Below, piece after piece: positions 47,401 to 55,678 of a DNA stretch of 64,000 bases; within the stretch, counting starts at the first letter, position 1; each line of letters opens with the position of its first letter. Both the position numbers and the translations under genes were made by a program. The notes under the pieces were generated by a model. That model ran no database searches. It saw only the letters and a list, made by a program, of their open reading frames with translations, and was not told the origin of the DNA. The stretch comes from a virus. Where the stretch lies: positions 59,963 to 123,962 of the IMG/VR virus record IMGVR_UViG_3300028393_000001; one strand, 5' to 3'.

Positions 47401-50400
47401 TTTTACCATTTGTTGTTATAGTTTTTGTACCAGTGCTAGCATATAAGTTAAGACTACCAGTCATAGCTGTAAAAGTCATACTAGCAGATAATGTATAATT
47501 ACCATAAATATAATGACTTACTTGTGCTGCCAGAGTACCAGTAAATCCTGTAAAATCAACATTATTAGCTGAATCATTAGCATTTGTTATAAAACTTAGT
47601 GTTGAGGCACCAGTAAAATTAAAACTAATTGATTGAGCTTCTGATAGTGGTCCAGGAGATACACTAACTGTTCCTGATGGAGAGGTTACATTAACAACAG
47701 GAGTTCCTGTGATTGTTAAAGTTGTAACTGTACTAGTATCCCAAATATTACCTGTACCATTAACAGTTATAGAATTAGAACCAAAATTGAGTGTTCTAGG
47801 TCCACCAGCATCATTACTATTAAAAGAACCAGTTGTTATATTATAACCATTAAGAGACAGTGTTCCATAATATAATTGAACACTACTTAATGAGGTCATA
47901 ACTAGATCTGCACCTAATTGAACTGTTGCAGCAGCAATCAGAATTGAAGCTTGAATAGTTCTTGAAATCGTTATAGTTCTAAGTGTAAGATCTAGGGGAC
48001 TTGGACTAGTGCCAAATTGGATTTGTCCAGTTAATGAAGTAACAGTTCCGCCAGTGGCTGGTATGGTGCAATCTCCCAAAATATTCAATGTCAATGGCAC
48101 AGTAAAAGTACATGTTAATCCTGTTAAATCTAAAGTATAAAGACTACCAGATAATGCAACAGTATCTGTGGCACCAGAATTAATTTGAATACCAACACAC
48201 GAATTACATTTAACATCAAGTAATGGGGTGTATGATTTAATTGACGATGCTAATTTAATAGTTCTTGTTCCAATAGAACCACTATATGTACTAAGTATTT
48301 TTATTGTTCCTAAAGACCAATCACGATTAGAAGAACTTGTATCCCATATTGTTGTATTATTACCTGTTAATTGAATTAATGAAGATGTACTGAAATCAAT
48401 AAAACGTGTAGTAGTTGTACCTGATGCAATATATGCACCAGTTGTTAAAGTGTAATTATTAAGCGATAATGTTCCATCTGCATGTGCGTATGTACTTACT
48501 GTAAGTGAATTATTTAAAGTAACAGTACCTGCCGTATGCGTGAAAACAGGTGTTGTTAACGTACCGCCAGTATATGTAAATGTTCCTGCCGTGTTCATTA
48601 CAAAACTAACAGAAGAATTAATTGTTCCACTAGAAAATGTCAAATCACCAATACAGTTAAACGTTGTACAACTTATAGTTCCAATATTACTTAGTGTACT
48701 TGCGGTATATGTTGCAGTACTTGAACAAACTATATTAAATCCAGCACAATCTAAGTTACCTGACGTTTGTGCATAGGTAGTACAACTTAAAATACCTGCA
48801 AGCGTTATGGTTCCTGTTCCGCCTGTAATAACTTGAAAAGCGGCGATTGTTTTACCATTGGGAGTAACTGTAACAGTACCGCCTGCTTTTGTTAACATAT
48901 TTAAACTTAAAGCGGTAAATGTACCACCGGTAGATAATACGAACTCATTGACATATACAGCAGAAGCAGATACCATTGTAAACGCGGTTGTTCCAAAATC
49001 AAGTTTATTAAAATTACCACCTGAAATTGTTGCGGAAGTAGTACCAGTACCTGTAAATGTTAAGTTTGGTGCATTTGTTCCAAGACCGCCGCTAGTATTT
49101 CCAAAACTAAATGTTCTTGTAACCAATGCATCTGCTGTAAATCCGCCAGTACCTGTCCAAGTGAAACCGCCGGCAATTGCCATAGCCAATACTGTTTGCG
49201 CTGCGGTAGTATGAGCCAAAACAACATTATATGTTCCAAACGCAATTGAACGAGTACCTGCACCAGAAGAACTGAATATACCTGTTGTTAAATTAGCACC
49301 TAGTGTTATGGTACCAGCTGTTAATGTATAAGTGCCGGTAGCGGTTAAAGCATATGCTTTATTAAAAGTTACGTTACCAAATGTATGTGTAAATGTAGGT
49401 ACAGCACTTAATACAGCTGTACCGCTGTAAGTAAATGTTCCTGCCGTGTTCATTACAAAACTAACACTAGGTGTAATTGTTCCACTAGAAAATGTCAACT
49501 CACCAGTACAGTTAAATGTTGTACAAGTAATGGTTCCAATATTGCTTAATATTCCTGAGTTATATGTGGCTGTTGAACTACACGTTAAGTTGAATGTAGC
49601 AAAGTTAATTGTACCAGCTACCGGGGCATTCATTATGAATGATGTTACACTCAGTGCAGCCGACAATGTGACTGTGCCAGAACCATTAACGCTAAATGCT
49701 GCTATAGCTTTACCATTAGGTGTAATAGTACCTGTACCAGCTGCTGTTATTGATAAGTTGGTATATGTACCGCCAGCTGCTAAAGTTAGATTACCAGTGA
49801 CGTTTACTGTTGATATTGCTGGAGTTGCAGTTGATCCAGTAAAATCTAAATTATTAAACCAACTAGCCGTAGTAATAGTTGGTATAGCTGCGCCAGCAGT
49901 TATTGCTAGATTGGGCGATGTTGTTATAGAACCGCCTGTTGTTGATCCGCATGTAAATGATCTTGTAACAGAACCGTTTGCTGTAAAACCACCAGTACCT
50001 GACCAAGTAAAGTTGGTCAAATCTGCCATACTCAATACTACAGTAGCAGCAGTTGGATGTACTAAAACAATACTGAATGTACTAAAAGCAATTGAACGAA
50101 CTCCAGTACCAGTAGAACTGAATATACCTATTGTTAAATTACTGCCTAGTGTTAGTGTACCTGCTGTTAGGGTATAAGTGCCGGTAGCGGTTAAAGTATA
50201 CGCTTTATTAAAAGTTACGTTACCAGCTGTATGTGTAAATGTAGGTACTGCACTTAATACAGCTGTACCGCTGTAAGTAAATGTTCCTGCTGTATTTACA
50301 AAACTAGTTGAAGGTGTGATTGTTCCACTAGAAAAATCAAATGTGCCTGAGTTAGTAAATATTGTACAAGTAATAGTTCCAATATTGCTTAATGTACCGC

Positions 50401-53400
50401 TAGTATACGTAGCTGCGCCTGAACAAATTATATTAAATCCAGCACAGTCTAAATTACCTGCAGTTTGAGTAAATGTACTAGTAGTTACTGGGCCCGTCAA
50501 TGTTGAGATTGTAATAAGTCCAACATTCTGAAAGCCGGCAATCGTTTTGCCGTTAGTTGTGATGTTTTTAACAACAGCGCCATCATGTTGGTTACCAATT
50601 CTTAAAGTTACACCAGTGTATGTTCCACCAGTTGATAAAATTAGTCCACTTACAGTTATTTGACCTGTTGTAACAGAACAAGTAGTTGTTCCAAAATCAA
50701 GATTATTAAAGTCGCTATTAGTTAATGTTTGAGTTTGATTACCACTACCAGTATATGTTACATTAAAACCCCCTAAAGTACCACTAGCTGTAGATCCAAC
50801 TGCAATTGTTCTTGTAACTGATGCATCTGTTAAAAATCCACCTGTACCTGTCCAAGTAAAATTTGTACCATTTACAACGTTTAATACAGTTTGTGCTGCT
50901 GTAGGGTGATTCAATACAATATTGTTTGTACCAAACGCAATAGAACGTACACCAGTACCAGCAGACGTAAATATACCTGTTGTTAAGTTGCCGCCTAATG
51001 TTAATGTACCTGCTGTTAGGGTATATGTTCCTGTAGTAGTTAATGAATAATTTGTATTAATTGTTACTGAGCCTGCTGTATGCGTAAACGTTGGTACTGC
51101 TGATAAACCACCGGCTGCAGAAAAATTAACTGTAAGAGAACCTGAAGTTATAACAATACTTGTTGAAATTATCCAAGAACAGCCTGCAGCTATACTATAT
51201 GTACTACCTGCAATTGTAAGTGTAGTACATTGAACCTGTCCATTGTTGGATAATGTTCCACCATTGAGTGTACATGTGCTACTACAAATAAGTATACAAT
51301 TACTTTCTGTAACTACTGTACCAGCTGTTACAGCTAAGGTAGTACATCTATTAGTGTTACCATTAAGAAATGTTGTAGTTACAAGAACATTATTAACAAT
51401 CACAGGACCTATGCTGATACCAGCATATATAGTACCTGTACCAACCATATTTGAAGTTAGTGCAGTGAGCACACTTGTAGTTGAAGAAGTTGTTAAATTA
51501 ACTAAATTTATAGTTGTTGCAGCAATAGTAAAAGCAGTAGTACCAAAATTAAGTTCACCAAACCAACTACCTGTTGTCAGTGTAGGAGCTGATATACCAC
51601 TAGCCAAATAAAGGCCAGGTGCATTTGTTGCAGTACCACCAGTAGTTCCAAATGTAAATGTTCTGGTAACTGCCATTATTGAATGGAAACAGCCAGTTCC
51701 TGAGCCAAAAGTACCTGAAGTAGTATATGTAAAACCAGTAACTGTAGCCATATTTAATACAACAGTCGCAAGCGTAGTATGTTGTAAAGAAATAGTACCA
51801 GTTCCAAAATAAATTGCTCTTGTGTTTGTATTTGATGAACTAAATGCACCTGTTAATAAACCAAAATTATTAAGGTTTAATGTACCAGTTGTTAATGTGG
51901 TTGTACCTGTAAGAATTGTTGCAAACGCTGATGATAAAGTAACTGTTCCTGCAGTATTAATATTTAGTGCAGCTAAACCACCTGATGATAATCCAGAACT
52001 AGTAAGGGTACCAGTTGCTATCATGTTTACGGTTACTGCATTATAACTACTACTAGCTGATAGATTTAAATTTCCAGTAATATTTAATGTTGCTGCTGCA
52101 GGGATGCCAGCAGTTGTACCAAAATCTAAATTATTAAAATAACTACCTGTTGTAATTGTTGGGATAGCTGCACTTGTACCTGTAAAGGTTAAATTTGGTG
52201 CAGTTACTAAGGCTCCACCAGTTGTACCAAATACTAGAGTTCTAGTTACAGCCATGTCTGTAATGAAGTTTTGAGTTCCTGTGAACGTATAACCTGTAAC
52301 AATAGCCATATTTAGCACAGTTGTTGCAGCTGTGCTATGTGTTAAAGTAATAGTACTAGTCCCGAACTGAATAGCTCTTGTATTTGTATTTGATGAACTA
52401 AATGCACCTGTTAATAAATTAAAACCATTTAGGTTTAATGTACCAGCCGTTAGTGTAGTTGTACCAAGTACCGTCACTGCAAATGCTGATAGTAAAGTAA
52501 CTGTTCCAGTAGTATTAATATTTAACCCAACCAGTGCGCCAGCAGATGTTCCAGAACCAGTAAGAGTACCAGTTGCTATCATGTTTACGGTTAATACACT
52601 ATAATTACCACTAGTTGATAGATTTAAATTTCCGGTAATATTTATGGTAGTTGGTCCGGCCACCGAATTGGCAGTTGTAGTAAAATCTAAATTATTAAAA
52701 TAACTACCTGTTGTAAGTCCGATACTACTTGTGCCACCTCCTGTAAAGGTTAAATTTGGTGCAGTTACTAAGGCTCCACCAGTTGTACCAAAAGTAAATG
52801 TTCTACCCCCTGCCGTATCTGAAATAAAGTTTTGAGTTCCTGTGAACGTATAACCTGTAACAATAGCCATAGTTAATACAGGAACGGCACCTCCTGTTAA
52901 AGTAACACTATAAGTACCAAATGCAATTGAACGAGTATTTACATTACTAGAATTTAATATACCAACTGATAAATTACCGCCTAATGTTAATGAACCAGCA
53001 GTAAGTGTATATGTACAATTAGTTGGTAATGTCCATGCAATAGTTGACGATACTGTACCATTAGTTTGTATAAATGCAGGGCCTGTTAGTGTACCTCCAC
53101 TATTTGTGTATATACCAGAAGTAATAGTAAAACTTGAACTACTAGAAATAGTACCTGAAGTATGGGTAAATGTTGGCCCATTTAATGTAAATGTTATACA
53201 CTGAAGTGTACCACTTGTAATATCTAAACTACCACTGTTCCATGTAGCTGTGTTTGAGCAAATTAGAGAACTTGCAGCACCAAGTACCAAAGAGCCTTGT
53301 GTTACTGTTAATGTGGTACATCTACTTGTATTGCCTGCTTGAGCGGTAGTAGTTGCACCAACCGTATTTATAATTAATGGTCCTATAGTATTTTGTGTAT

Positions 53401-54298
53401 TAATTGTTCCGGTTCCTACCATATTGGCTGTTAAGCTGGTAAGAACACATGTAGAATTATTGTAAATATTAACTAAATTAAGAGTTGTTGCTATAGCTGT
53501 ATATGCTGTTGTGCCAAAATTAATTTCATTAAACCAACTACCCGTTGTCAATGTTGCAACTGCAACACCACTAACTAAATAAAGTTTTGGAGCATTTATT
53601 GCCGAACCACTAGTAGTTCCAAACGTAAATGTTCTGGTAACCGACATTGTGGATTGAAAACCCCCTGTTCCTGATCCAAAAGTACCGCTACTTGTATATG
53701 TAAAATTGGTTACATCCGCCATGCTCAACACAGTTTGTGCAGCTGTAGTATGAGCTAAAATAATATTATTGGAACCAAATGCAATTGAACGTGTATTAAT
53801 GATACTAGAACTGAATATACCAGTAGTTAGATCAAAACCATTAAGAGATAATGCACCGTTAGTTAATGTAGTAGTCTGTGTTGCACCAGTTGTTAATGCG
53901 CTAGTCAAACTCCAGCCACCACCTACTCCATTGAATGTAATAGGAGCATTTATTGTTGTTCCGCCAGTACCAATTGTTTTACCAGTTATTGTACTGTTAA
54001 ATGTTATTGCACCAGTACTAGTCCAAGTCATAGCTATCAATGACATAGAACCTGAAATTGCAAGTGTAGGTGTTGTACCTATTGCAAACGTGACAGTGCC
54101 TGCCGATACCGTAATATCTTGGCAAGTTAAAGCTCCCGTCATTGTAACTGTATAAGTACCTGGTTGGTCAAATATAACATTGTCAGCTGCAGTAGGAACA
54201 CTTGCACCGCCTGTTACTGCACCTGATGTAGTAGCCCAGTTAGTAGTTAAAGTAGTATTCCATGTACCTGCACCGCCTCTCCAATATCTATCTGCCAT
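38438..54298 (-). CDS. Giant repeat protein of 5,286 residues, probable virion adhesin/fibre
   Basis: One uninterrupted 15.9-kb frame. It opens with MADRYWRGGAGTWNTTLTTN, a start seen in phage structural repeat proteins. It is built of Ser/Thr/Gly/Asn-rich beta repeats such as GTLTLGSNLTTGIFSSSNTN, VTRTFTFGTTGG, WFNNLDFGTTAF and GTYTLTAGTLTLG, with a period near 280 residues (840 bp, nearly identical DNA). Two LamG/concanavalin-like domains interrupt them at about residues 2,930-3,140 (TAECWFYKTSATDGT) and 4,945-5,130 (TIECWFNKNNITTDG). The C-terminus ends in KFFNFFFFD. Low Cys, no signal peptide. A parallel beta-helix or beta-solenoid fibre that binds host polysaccharide is the best guess. 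Confidence 0.85.
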   Translation of the reverse strand: MADRYWRGGAGTWNTTLTTNWATTSGAVTGGASVPTAADNVIFDQPGTYTVTMTGALTCQDITVSAGTVTFAIGTTPTLAISGSMSLIAMTWTSTGAITFNSTITGKTIGTGGTTINAPITFNGVGGGWSLTSALTTGATQTTTLTNGALSLNGFDLTTGIFSSSIINTRSIAFGSNNIILAHTTAAQTVLSMADVTNFTYTSSGTFGSGTGGFQSTMSVTRTFTFGTTSGSAINAPKLYLVSGVAVATLTTGSWFNEINFGTTAYTAIATTLNLVNIYNNSTCVLTSLTANMVGTGTINTQNTIGPLIINTVGATTTAQAGNTSRCTTLTVTQGSLVLGAASSLICSNTATWNSGSLDITSGTLQCITFTLNGPTFTHTSGTISSSSSFTITSGIYTNSGGTLTGPAFIQTNGTVSSTIAWTLPTNCTYTLTAGSLTLGGNLSVGILNSSNVNTRSIAFGTYSVTLTGGAVPVLTMAIVTGYTFTGTQNFISDTAGGRTFTFGTTGGALVTAPNLTFTGGGTSSIGLTTGSYFNNLDFTTTANSVAGPTTINITGNLNLSTSGNYSVLTVNMIATGTLTGSGTSAGALVGLNINTTGTVTLLSAFAVTVLGTTTLTAGTLNLNGFNLLTGAFSSSNTNTRAIQFGTSTITLTHSTAATTVLNMAIVTGYTFTGTQNFITDMAVTRTLVFGTTGGALVTAPNLTFTGTSAAIPTITTGSYFNNLDFGTTAGIPAAATLNITGNLNLSASSSYNAVTVNMIATGTLTSSGLSSGGLAALNINTAGTVTLSSAFATILTGTTTLTTGTLNLNNFGLLTGAFSSSNTNTRAIYFGTGTISLQHTTLATVVLNMATVTGFTYTTSGTFGSGTGCFHSIMAVTRTFTFGTTGGTATNAPGLYLASGISAPTLTTGSWFGELNFGTTAFTIAATTINLVNLTTSSTTSVLTALTSNMVGTGTIYAGISIGPVIVNNVLVTTTFLNGNTNRCTTLAVTAGTVVTESNCILICSSTCTLNGGTLSNNGQVQCTTLTIAGSTYSIAAGCSWIISTSIVITSGSLTVNFSAAGGLSAVPTFTHTAGSVTINTNYSLTTTGTYTLTAGTLTLGGNLTTGIFTSAGTGVRSIAFGTNNIVLNHPTAAQTVLNVVNGTNFTWTGTGGFLTDASVTRTIAVGSTASGTLGGFNVTYTGSGNQTQTLTNSDFNNLDFGTTTCSVTTGQITVSGLILSTGGTYTGVTLRIGNQHDGAVVKNITTNGKTIAGFQNVGLITISTLTGPVTTSTFTQTAGNLDCAGFNIICSGAATYTSGTLSNIGTITCTIFTNSGTFDFSSGTITPSTSFVNTAGTFTYSGTAVLSAVPTFTHTAGNVTFNKAYTLTATGTYTLTAGTLTLGSNLTIGIFSSTGTGVRSIAFSTFSIVLVHPTAATVVLSMADLTNFTWSGTGGFTANGSVTRSFTCGSTTGGSITTSPNLAITAGAAIPTITTASWFNNLDFTGSTATPAISTVNVTGNLTLAAGGTYTNLSITAAGTGTITPNGKAIAAFSVNGSGTVTLSAALSVTSFIMNAPVAGTINFATFNLTCSSTATYNSGILSNIGTITCTTFNCTGELTFSSGTITPSVSFVMNTAGTFTYSGTAVLSAVPTFTHTFGNVTFNKAYALTATGTYTLTAGTITLGANLTTGIFSSSGAGTRSIAFGTYNVVLAHTTAAQTVLAMAIAGGFTWTGTGGFTADALVTRTFSFGNTSGGLGTNAPNLTFTGTGTTSATISGGNFNKLDFGTTAFTMVSASAVYVNEFVLSTGGTFTALSLNMLTKAGGTVTVTPNGKTIAAFQVITGGTGTITLAGILSCTTYAQTSGNLDCAGFNIVCSSTATYTASTLSNIGTISCTTFNCIGDLTFSSGTINSSVSFVMNTAGTFTYTGGTLTTPVFTHTAGTVTLNNSLTVSTYAHADGTLSLNNYTLTTGAYIASGTTTTRFIDFSTSSLIQLTGNNTTIWDTSSSNRDWSLGTIKILSTYSGSIGTRTIKLASSIKSYTPLLDVKCNSCVGIQINSGATDTVALSGSLYTLDLTGLTCTFTVPLTLNILGDCTIPATGGTVTSLTGQIQFGTSPSPLDLTLRTITISRTIQASILIAAATVQLGADLVMTSLSSVQLYYGTLSLNGYNITTGSFNSNDAGGPRTLNFGSNSITVNGTGNIWDTSTVTTLTITGTPVVNVTSPSGTVSVSPGPLSEAQSISFNFTGASTLSFITNANDSANNVDFTGFTGTLAAQVSHYIYGNYTLSASMTFTAMTGSLNLYASTGTKTITTNGKTIPGSIYIGNGSNVTYNLGSALSCTNIFCFRGTFNTNNYNITCTNIATSLGFPTIFNLGSSTINLSGYFQTYENTTFNAGTSQINLSGVSSSTIINNGSSNKTFYNVSFTPAQSPDSITTITGTNTYNNLNFTNPTTTGTVTVSITGTQTINGILSNTSTLSSGRLLLQSSTTGTQITLSAATLSLTDIDFKDINATGTASPFTGTRLGNLGNNTNITFVARTLYWSLTAGGTWNAIAWAESSGGTPSVNNFPLPQDVCIVDNTGLTTGNTITINGNYSIGTLDMSSRNLSMTLNILNNFNVYGDIKTGVNSTVSGSAIGVIFLGNAVTQTLLIGGTFQPDIIVNSSNTTVYWQSGNLSATSQFTLVTGVLQLGANVSTGIFSSNNTNIRSIQFGSYTIELTSPNAGTTVLVMNQANNFTFTASGTGGFYSNMTITRGFNFGSVSGGSTSNAPSLRLTGSSVPALVTSSLFNILDLSGTGAVTVPTTNLKLNSLLLSSGGNFTNLTVTFIGTGTINSAGNSTLPSFTINCTTGTVTLAAPLTVAVNSTVTLTTGTLNLAGFTLTTGIFSSNNTLFRTIAFGTGNIILAHTTTSINVLDMAYSSGLTVTGTGGFVSAMSVDRTFTSGSANATPGSVLLDGTSQYLTAPVGASSWGTGDFTAECWFYKTSATDGTLLTNAESSGTSYWELFTRSGGTIGFQLRDSSSQAYVEGSIAISLGTWYHVAVTRQSGLVKLFVNGVLDNSATITKTVTARKTIIGSFQYPGFLDYFAGYISNIRLVTGVAVYTGNFTTPTGLFTSTQTANPFGGVNTGAITGSQTSLLLNTSFGSGSSDSSINNFTITNTGASVFVSSAPTFTNTVSGTPVNLSIYSGVSIPTLSINSLFNNLNFSGSTSIPASTVVSVYGDLTLATGGTYTALGIIMNGTGTITPNGKTIGAFTVNTSGTITLAGAFGCTSYTQTLGTMNFAGFNLTDTGTVTFTGGTLSNIGTLTCTTFTVNGATFVFSSGTITPSTSFVLTSGSFTYSGTAVLSAVPLFTHTAGSVTFNKAYSLTATGQYTLSAGSITLGANLTTGIIYSPTTNIRSIAFNTYYIFLATTAASNTVLNITDLTNFTPTGTGGFSTIMSTIRSFDSGITAGGSITSAPNLFITGGAASPPQFGPGCWFNNLDFTGNTGALSGSSINITGNLTLAAGSTYISQGFTMAGTGTITPNGKTVAAFTVNTLGTVTLAGAFGCTSYVQTSGTINFAGFNLTDTGTVSYTGGTLSNIGTLTCTTFTVNGPAFVFSSGTITPSTSFVLTSGSFTYSNTAVLSAVTLFTHTAGSVTFNKAYALTATGTYTLTAGTLILADSVTLTTGIFSSNSNSVRSITFGTTTAGNINLTHTTAATTVLNIQGTNITCPGLGGFTVADMSVTRSFVQAVTTVNPNLTFTTGASVATINSSFFNNLNFGTTTFAVPSTGITCSGSLILSGTGSYTLLSVTMTGTGNLNINGAALTTSTGLGGLTINTVGTITLQTAFPILITATTTLTTGTLNLNGFTLTTGIFSSSNSNTRAIQFGIGNIVLAHTTAAITVLNIATLTNFTWTGTGSFQTDASITRTVTAGLTGGSLTNAPNLSLTGSGTAVVTISNNNWYKNLDFGSTAFTAAASTLNIAGNLTLSSGAGIFTALAINAVGTGTITPNGKTIGAFTVNTSGTITLAGAFGCTSYTQTLGTMNFATFTLTDTGTVTYAGGTLSNIGIITCTTFTVNGPSFTFSSGTITPSTSFVLTTGSFTYNSPAVLSSVATFTHTAGTVTLNQSLGLTVTGTYALTAGTLTLADGVTLNTGIFFSSNANTRSINFGSLSAGNINLTHTTTATTVLSMAIVTGFTYTGPGGFTVADMANTRTLTYGTTGGSLSTAVNLTFTTGAFVATLTTASWFKNLNFGTTIFNPGTTTLNIVGNLTLSSGGVYTSTTINPLVSGTYIFNSASLGPFIVNTLGITITLGSAGASTTLAVTLGTLDFAGFNFTCSSTATYNGGTLSNIGTLTCTTFTNSGTFVFSSGTITPSVSFVNTTAGTFTYSGTAVLGAVPAFTHTAGSVTFNKAYALTATGTYTLTAGTLTLGSNLTTGIFSSSNVNTRAISFSTNNIVLATTTATAVNLSMAVTTGFTWDNTSTGGFTAAADITRTFQFGVTTAGGMEPNLTFTGSGTAIQTLTTSSWFKILNFGTTAFTIPTTSVNVNSLLLSSTSTYTGLSVTMFRTGTITPNGKTIAAFTIINVVGDPTITTLASALSCTTYTQTSGTIDFATFNLTCSGTATYTAGTLSNIGTITCTTFTNSGTFNFSNGTIIPSVSFVNATGTFTYSGTAVLGAVPSFNHTAGSVTFNKAYASTNTGGYSLTAGTLTLGSNLTIGQFFSSNANTRVISFGSNNIILNYPTGLAYALQMSNVTGLTCTGTGGFQTDASVTRTIQLGATAGGSATSAPNLTLTTGSSVITFITGSWFNNLNFGTTSFAITTTTLNIVGNLTLSSTGTFTVMSIIASGTGTFTNQGKTISGLTLNTIGTITLADAMIVSGTITLMSGTFNTSSFTLTSSNFSGTTFPNATASLTGSSTYNITGSGTAFTSVISSSTSLLLSTQNADNFTTDSSSNALTVTNNNSATFNSLTPLSGIGSILLDGTTQYLSIPGPNSSVLDLATGAPNWTIECWFNKNNITTDGALFGKDGTVNFVNESYGAFIQGSGADQGKIQWFIGDGIGPTAVAIENYPTVITPNTWYHFALVRQGNIFTGYLNGVPGTPQTGSGTMGQQGGNLNIGAWADSTYRLGFGGYISNFRITKGAALYTTSFTVPTSPLTSWISSTSSPIIITGLTLNMSSASAKTFTGSGGNYSTLNQGGSGALTVLGNNTFADITATTKPSTISFEAGSTQTVNNFTASGTSGNLVTINSTIPGTQFTLTRNTGITNTDYLSIRDSNATSSGTGSWYAGNNSTNVSNNLGWVFAISTPGKFFNFFFFD
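39800..54200 (-). repeat. Long near-identical DNA repeats (about 840 bp period) in the giant gene
   Basis: The motif GCATAAGCTTTATTAAAAGTAAC and its variants recur near 40315, 41155, 43420, 44260, 49350 and 50200. Neighbouring pairs are about 840 bp apart, which is 280 codons. Confidence 0.85.
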
Positions 54299-54301
54299 AG
54301 A

Positions 54302-54502
54302 CTACTCCTGAGTAGGCATTGCATTAATTACTGCATACCAATTATTATATCTATCCTGTTGCATATCTGAAATTTGTTGCTGATTTAGTTGACCATACTC
54401 TGTCTCAGTAAACCATAAGGCGTCTCTAAAAGTATTAGTACCATCGGTTTTTTCAAAAATTATTTGTACTTTACCATCAGTTATGTTTATAATATCATTC
54501 AT
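54302..54502 (-). CDS. Hypothetical 66-residue protein
   Basis: Product MNDIINITDGKVQIIFEKTD onward; ADGTNTF-like beta start and a helical end (QQQISDMQQDRYNNWYAVIN). Three bases before the giant gene start, so probably co-transcribed and possibly its assembly partner. No known family. Confidence 0.65.
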   Translation of the reverse strand: MNDIINITDGKVQIIFEKTDGTNTFRDALWFTETEYGQLNQQQISDMQQDRYNNWYAVINAMPTQE

Positions 54503-54513
54503 AATTATCTTCC

Positions 54514-55629
54514 TTAAAATCCAAAATTCTTAGCAATTAATTGCCACTTTGATATATCTGAGCTATAAATAAACCCCATATAGTCGTACTTATTTCCTCC
54601 TGATGTTACACTAGGAAGTGTTGAATCAGTTGATCCACTAAATGCAGCATTCCAGGAGAATGTCTGTACGTTAGTAGATTTAATTTTAAGGATAAGTTTT
54701 TGTCCATTCACAGGAGTACCTGTAACGGCATTTATACTAAGTGTGCCAGTTGCTTGAGTATTAGTTTGAAAAGCTGTATCAGTTGTATCACAATTAATAG
54801 TAATAGAAACTCCATCTATTATGGTTGCTACTCTATTACCTAATGTAACTGTAACGTCACTTCCAACTGTACTAGATGATATATTTTGACCAGTAAAATT
54901 TATACTAGTTAATGAGGTTGTTAAGTCTGTTCCTCTATTTTTAACTGTAATAGGTGATACTTTTAAATTTTTAACGTATAAGTCGCCTCCGCTAAAACGG
55001 AAATCTGTACCATCATAAAAAAGATAACGATTATTACCTGAAGGAGTAAAATAAATTGCAGCAGTATTAGCACCACTACGGTATAAGGTTATATCACCAC
55101 TACTGGCAAGACCAATTACACCTGTACTATTAACTGTAAAACCTGTACCAACATAAGAATTTGAAACATTTAAAGAATTAGCAGTTGTAGACGTAGCTGC
55201 AGTACCATCAATACTAACACCAGTTAGTGTTTGTGATCCAGTAGTTCTACTAAGAGAAATACTTGTAGTACCTATAAATACTACATTAGTAGTAGCCAGT
55301 TTATTATTAAAAGTTGTCCAATCAGTACTACTTAACACACCTCTATTACTAGCTGAAGCAGTAGGGATATTTAAAGTAATAACTGGTGTAGTTGTACTAT
55401 CAGCTACGGTTGAGGTAACATCAGTCCCACTTGATCCAATAGTCAAGGCTGCAACTGATGTTACTGTTCCGTTTCCACCACCAAAAGAACCAATAGTGGT
55501 TCCGTCAGCTTTTTTGTAATAAAGTACACCATCTTGGTAATTTAAAGCGAGTTCTCCAAACGCCAAATCACCGATAGCCGGCACGCGAGCAGCTATCGAT
55601 GATTTTTTAAGTATGACTTGAGTTGTCAT
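54514..55629 (-). CDS. Tail-fibre-type protein
   Basis: 371 residues. The first 45 (VILKKSSIAARVPAIGDLAF, then GELALNYQDGVLYYKKADGT) form the N-terminal module common to many phage fibres and Mtd-like proteins (L-K-x-S...P...L-x-x-G-E-L-A-x-N...L-Y...G). The rest is a Ser/Thr beta-rich rod and a C-terminal domain ending in KWQLIAKNFGF. Likely a receptor-binding or base-plate-side fibre; the receptor is unknown. Confidence 0.8.
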   Translation of the reverse strand: MTTQVILKKSSIAARVPAIGDLAFGELALNYQDGVLYYKKADGTTIGSFGGGNGTVTSVAALTIGSSGTDVTSTVADSTTTPVITLNIPTASASNRGVLSSTDWTTFNNKLATTNVVFIGTTSISLSRTTGSQTLTGVSIDGTAATSTTANSLNVSNSYVGTGFTVNSTGVIGLASSGDITLYRSGANTAAIYFTPSGNNRYLFYDGTDFRFSGGDLYVKNLKVSPITVKNRGTDLTTSLTSINFTGQNISSSTVGSDVTVTLGNRVATIIDGVSITINCDTTDTAFQTNTQATGTLSINAVTGTPVNGQKLILKIKSTNVQTFSWNAAFSGSTDSTLPSVTSGGNKYDYMGFIYSSDISKWQLIAKNFGF

Positions 55630-55678
55630 TGTGGCTCCTAAAAAGGTTTTACTTAACTATAGAGTTAAGTTTATAATT

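Noticed and set aside
49446-50177. Long open frames on the plus strand across the giant gene and the fibre genes (also 45537-46115, 55707-56201 and 62578-63147)
   Set aside because: They are mirror images of the Ser/Thr/Val-rich repeats on the minus strand. They have no consistent ribosome binding sites and their products are low-complexity Val/Pro strings.
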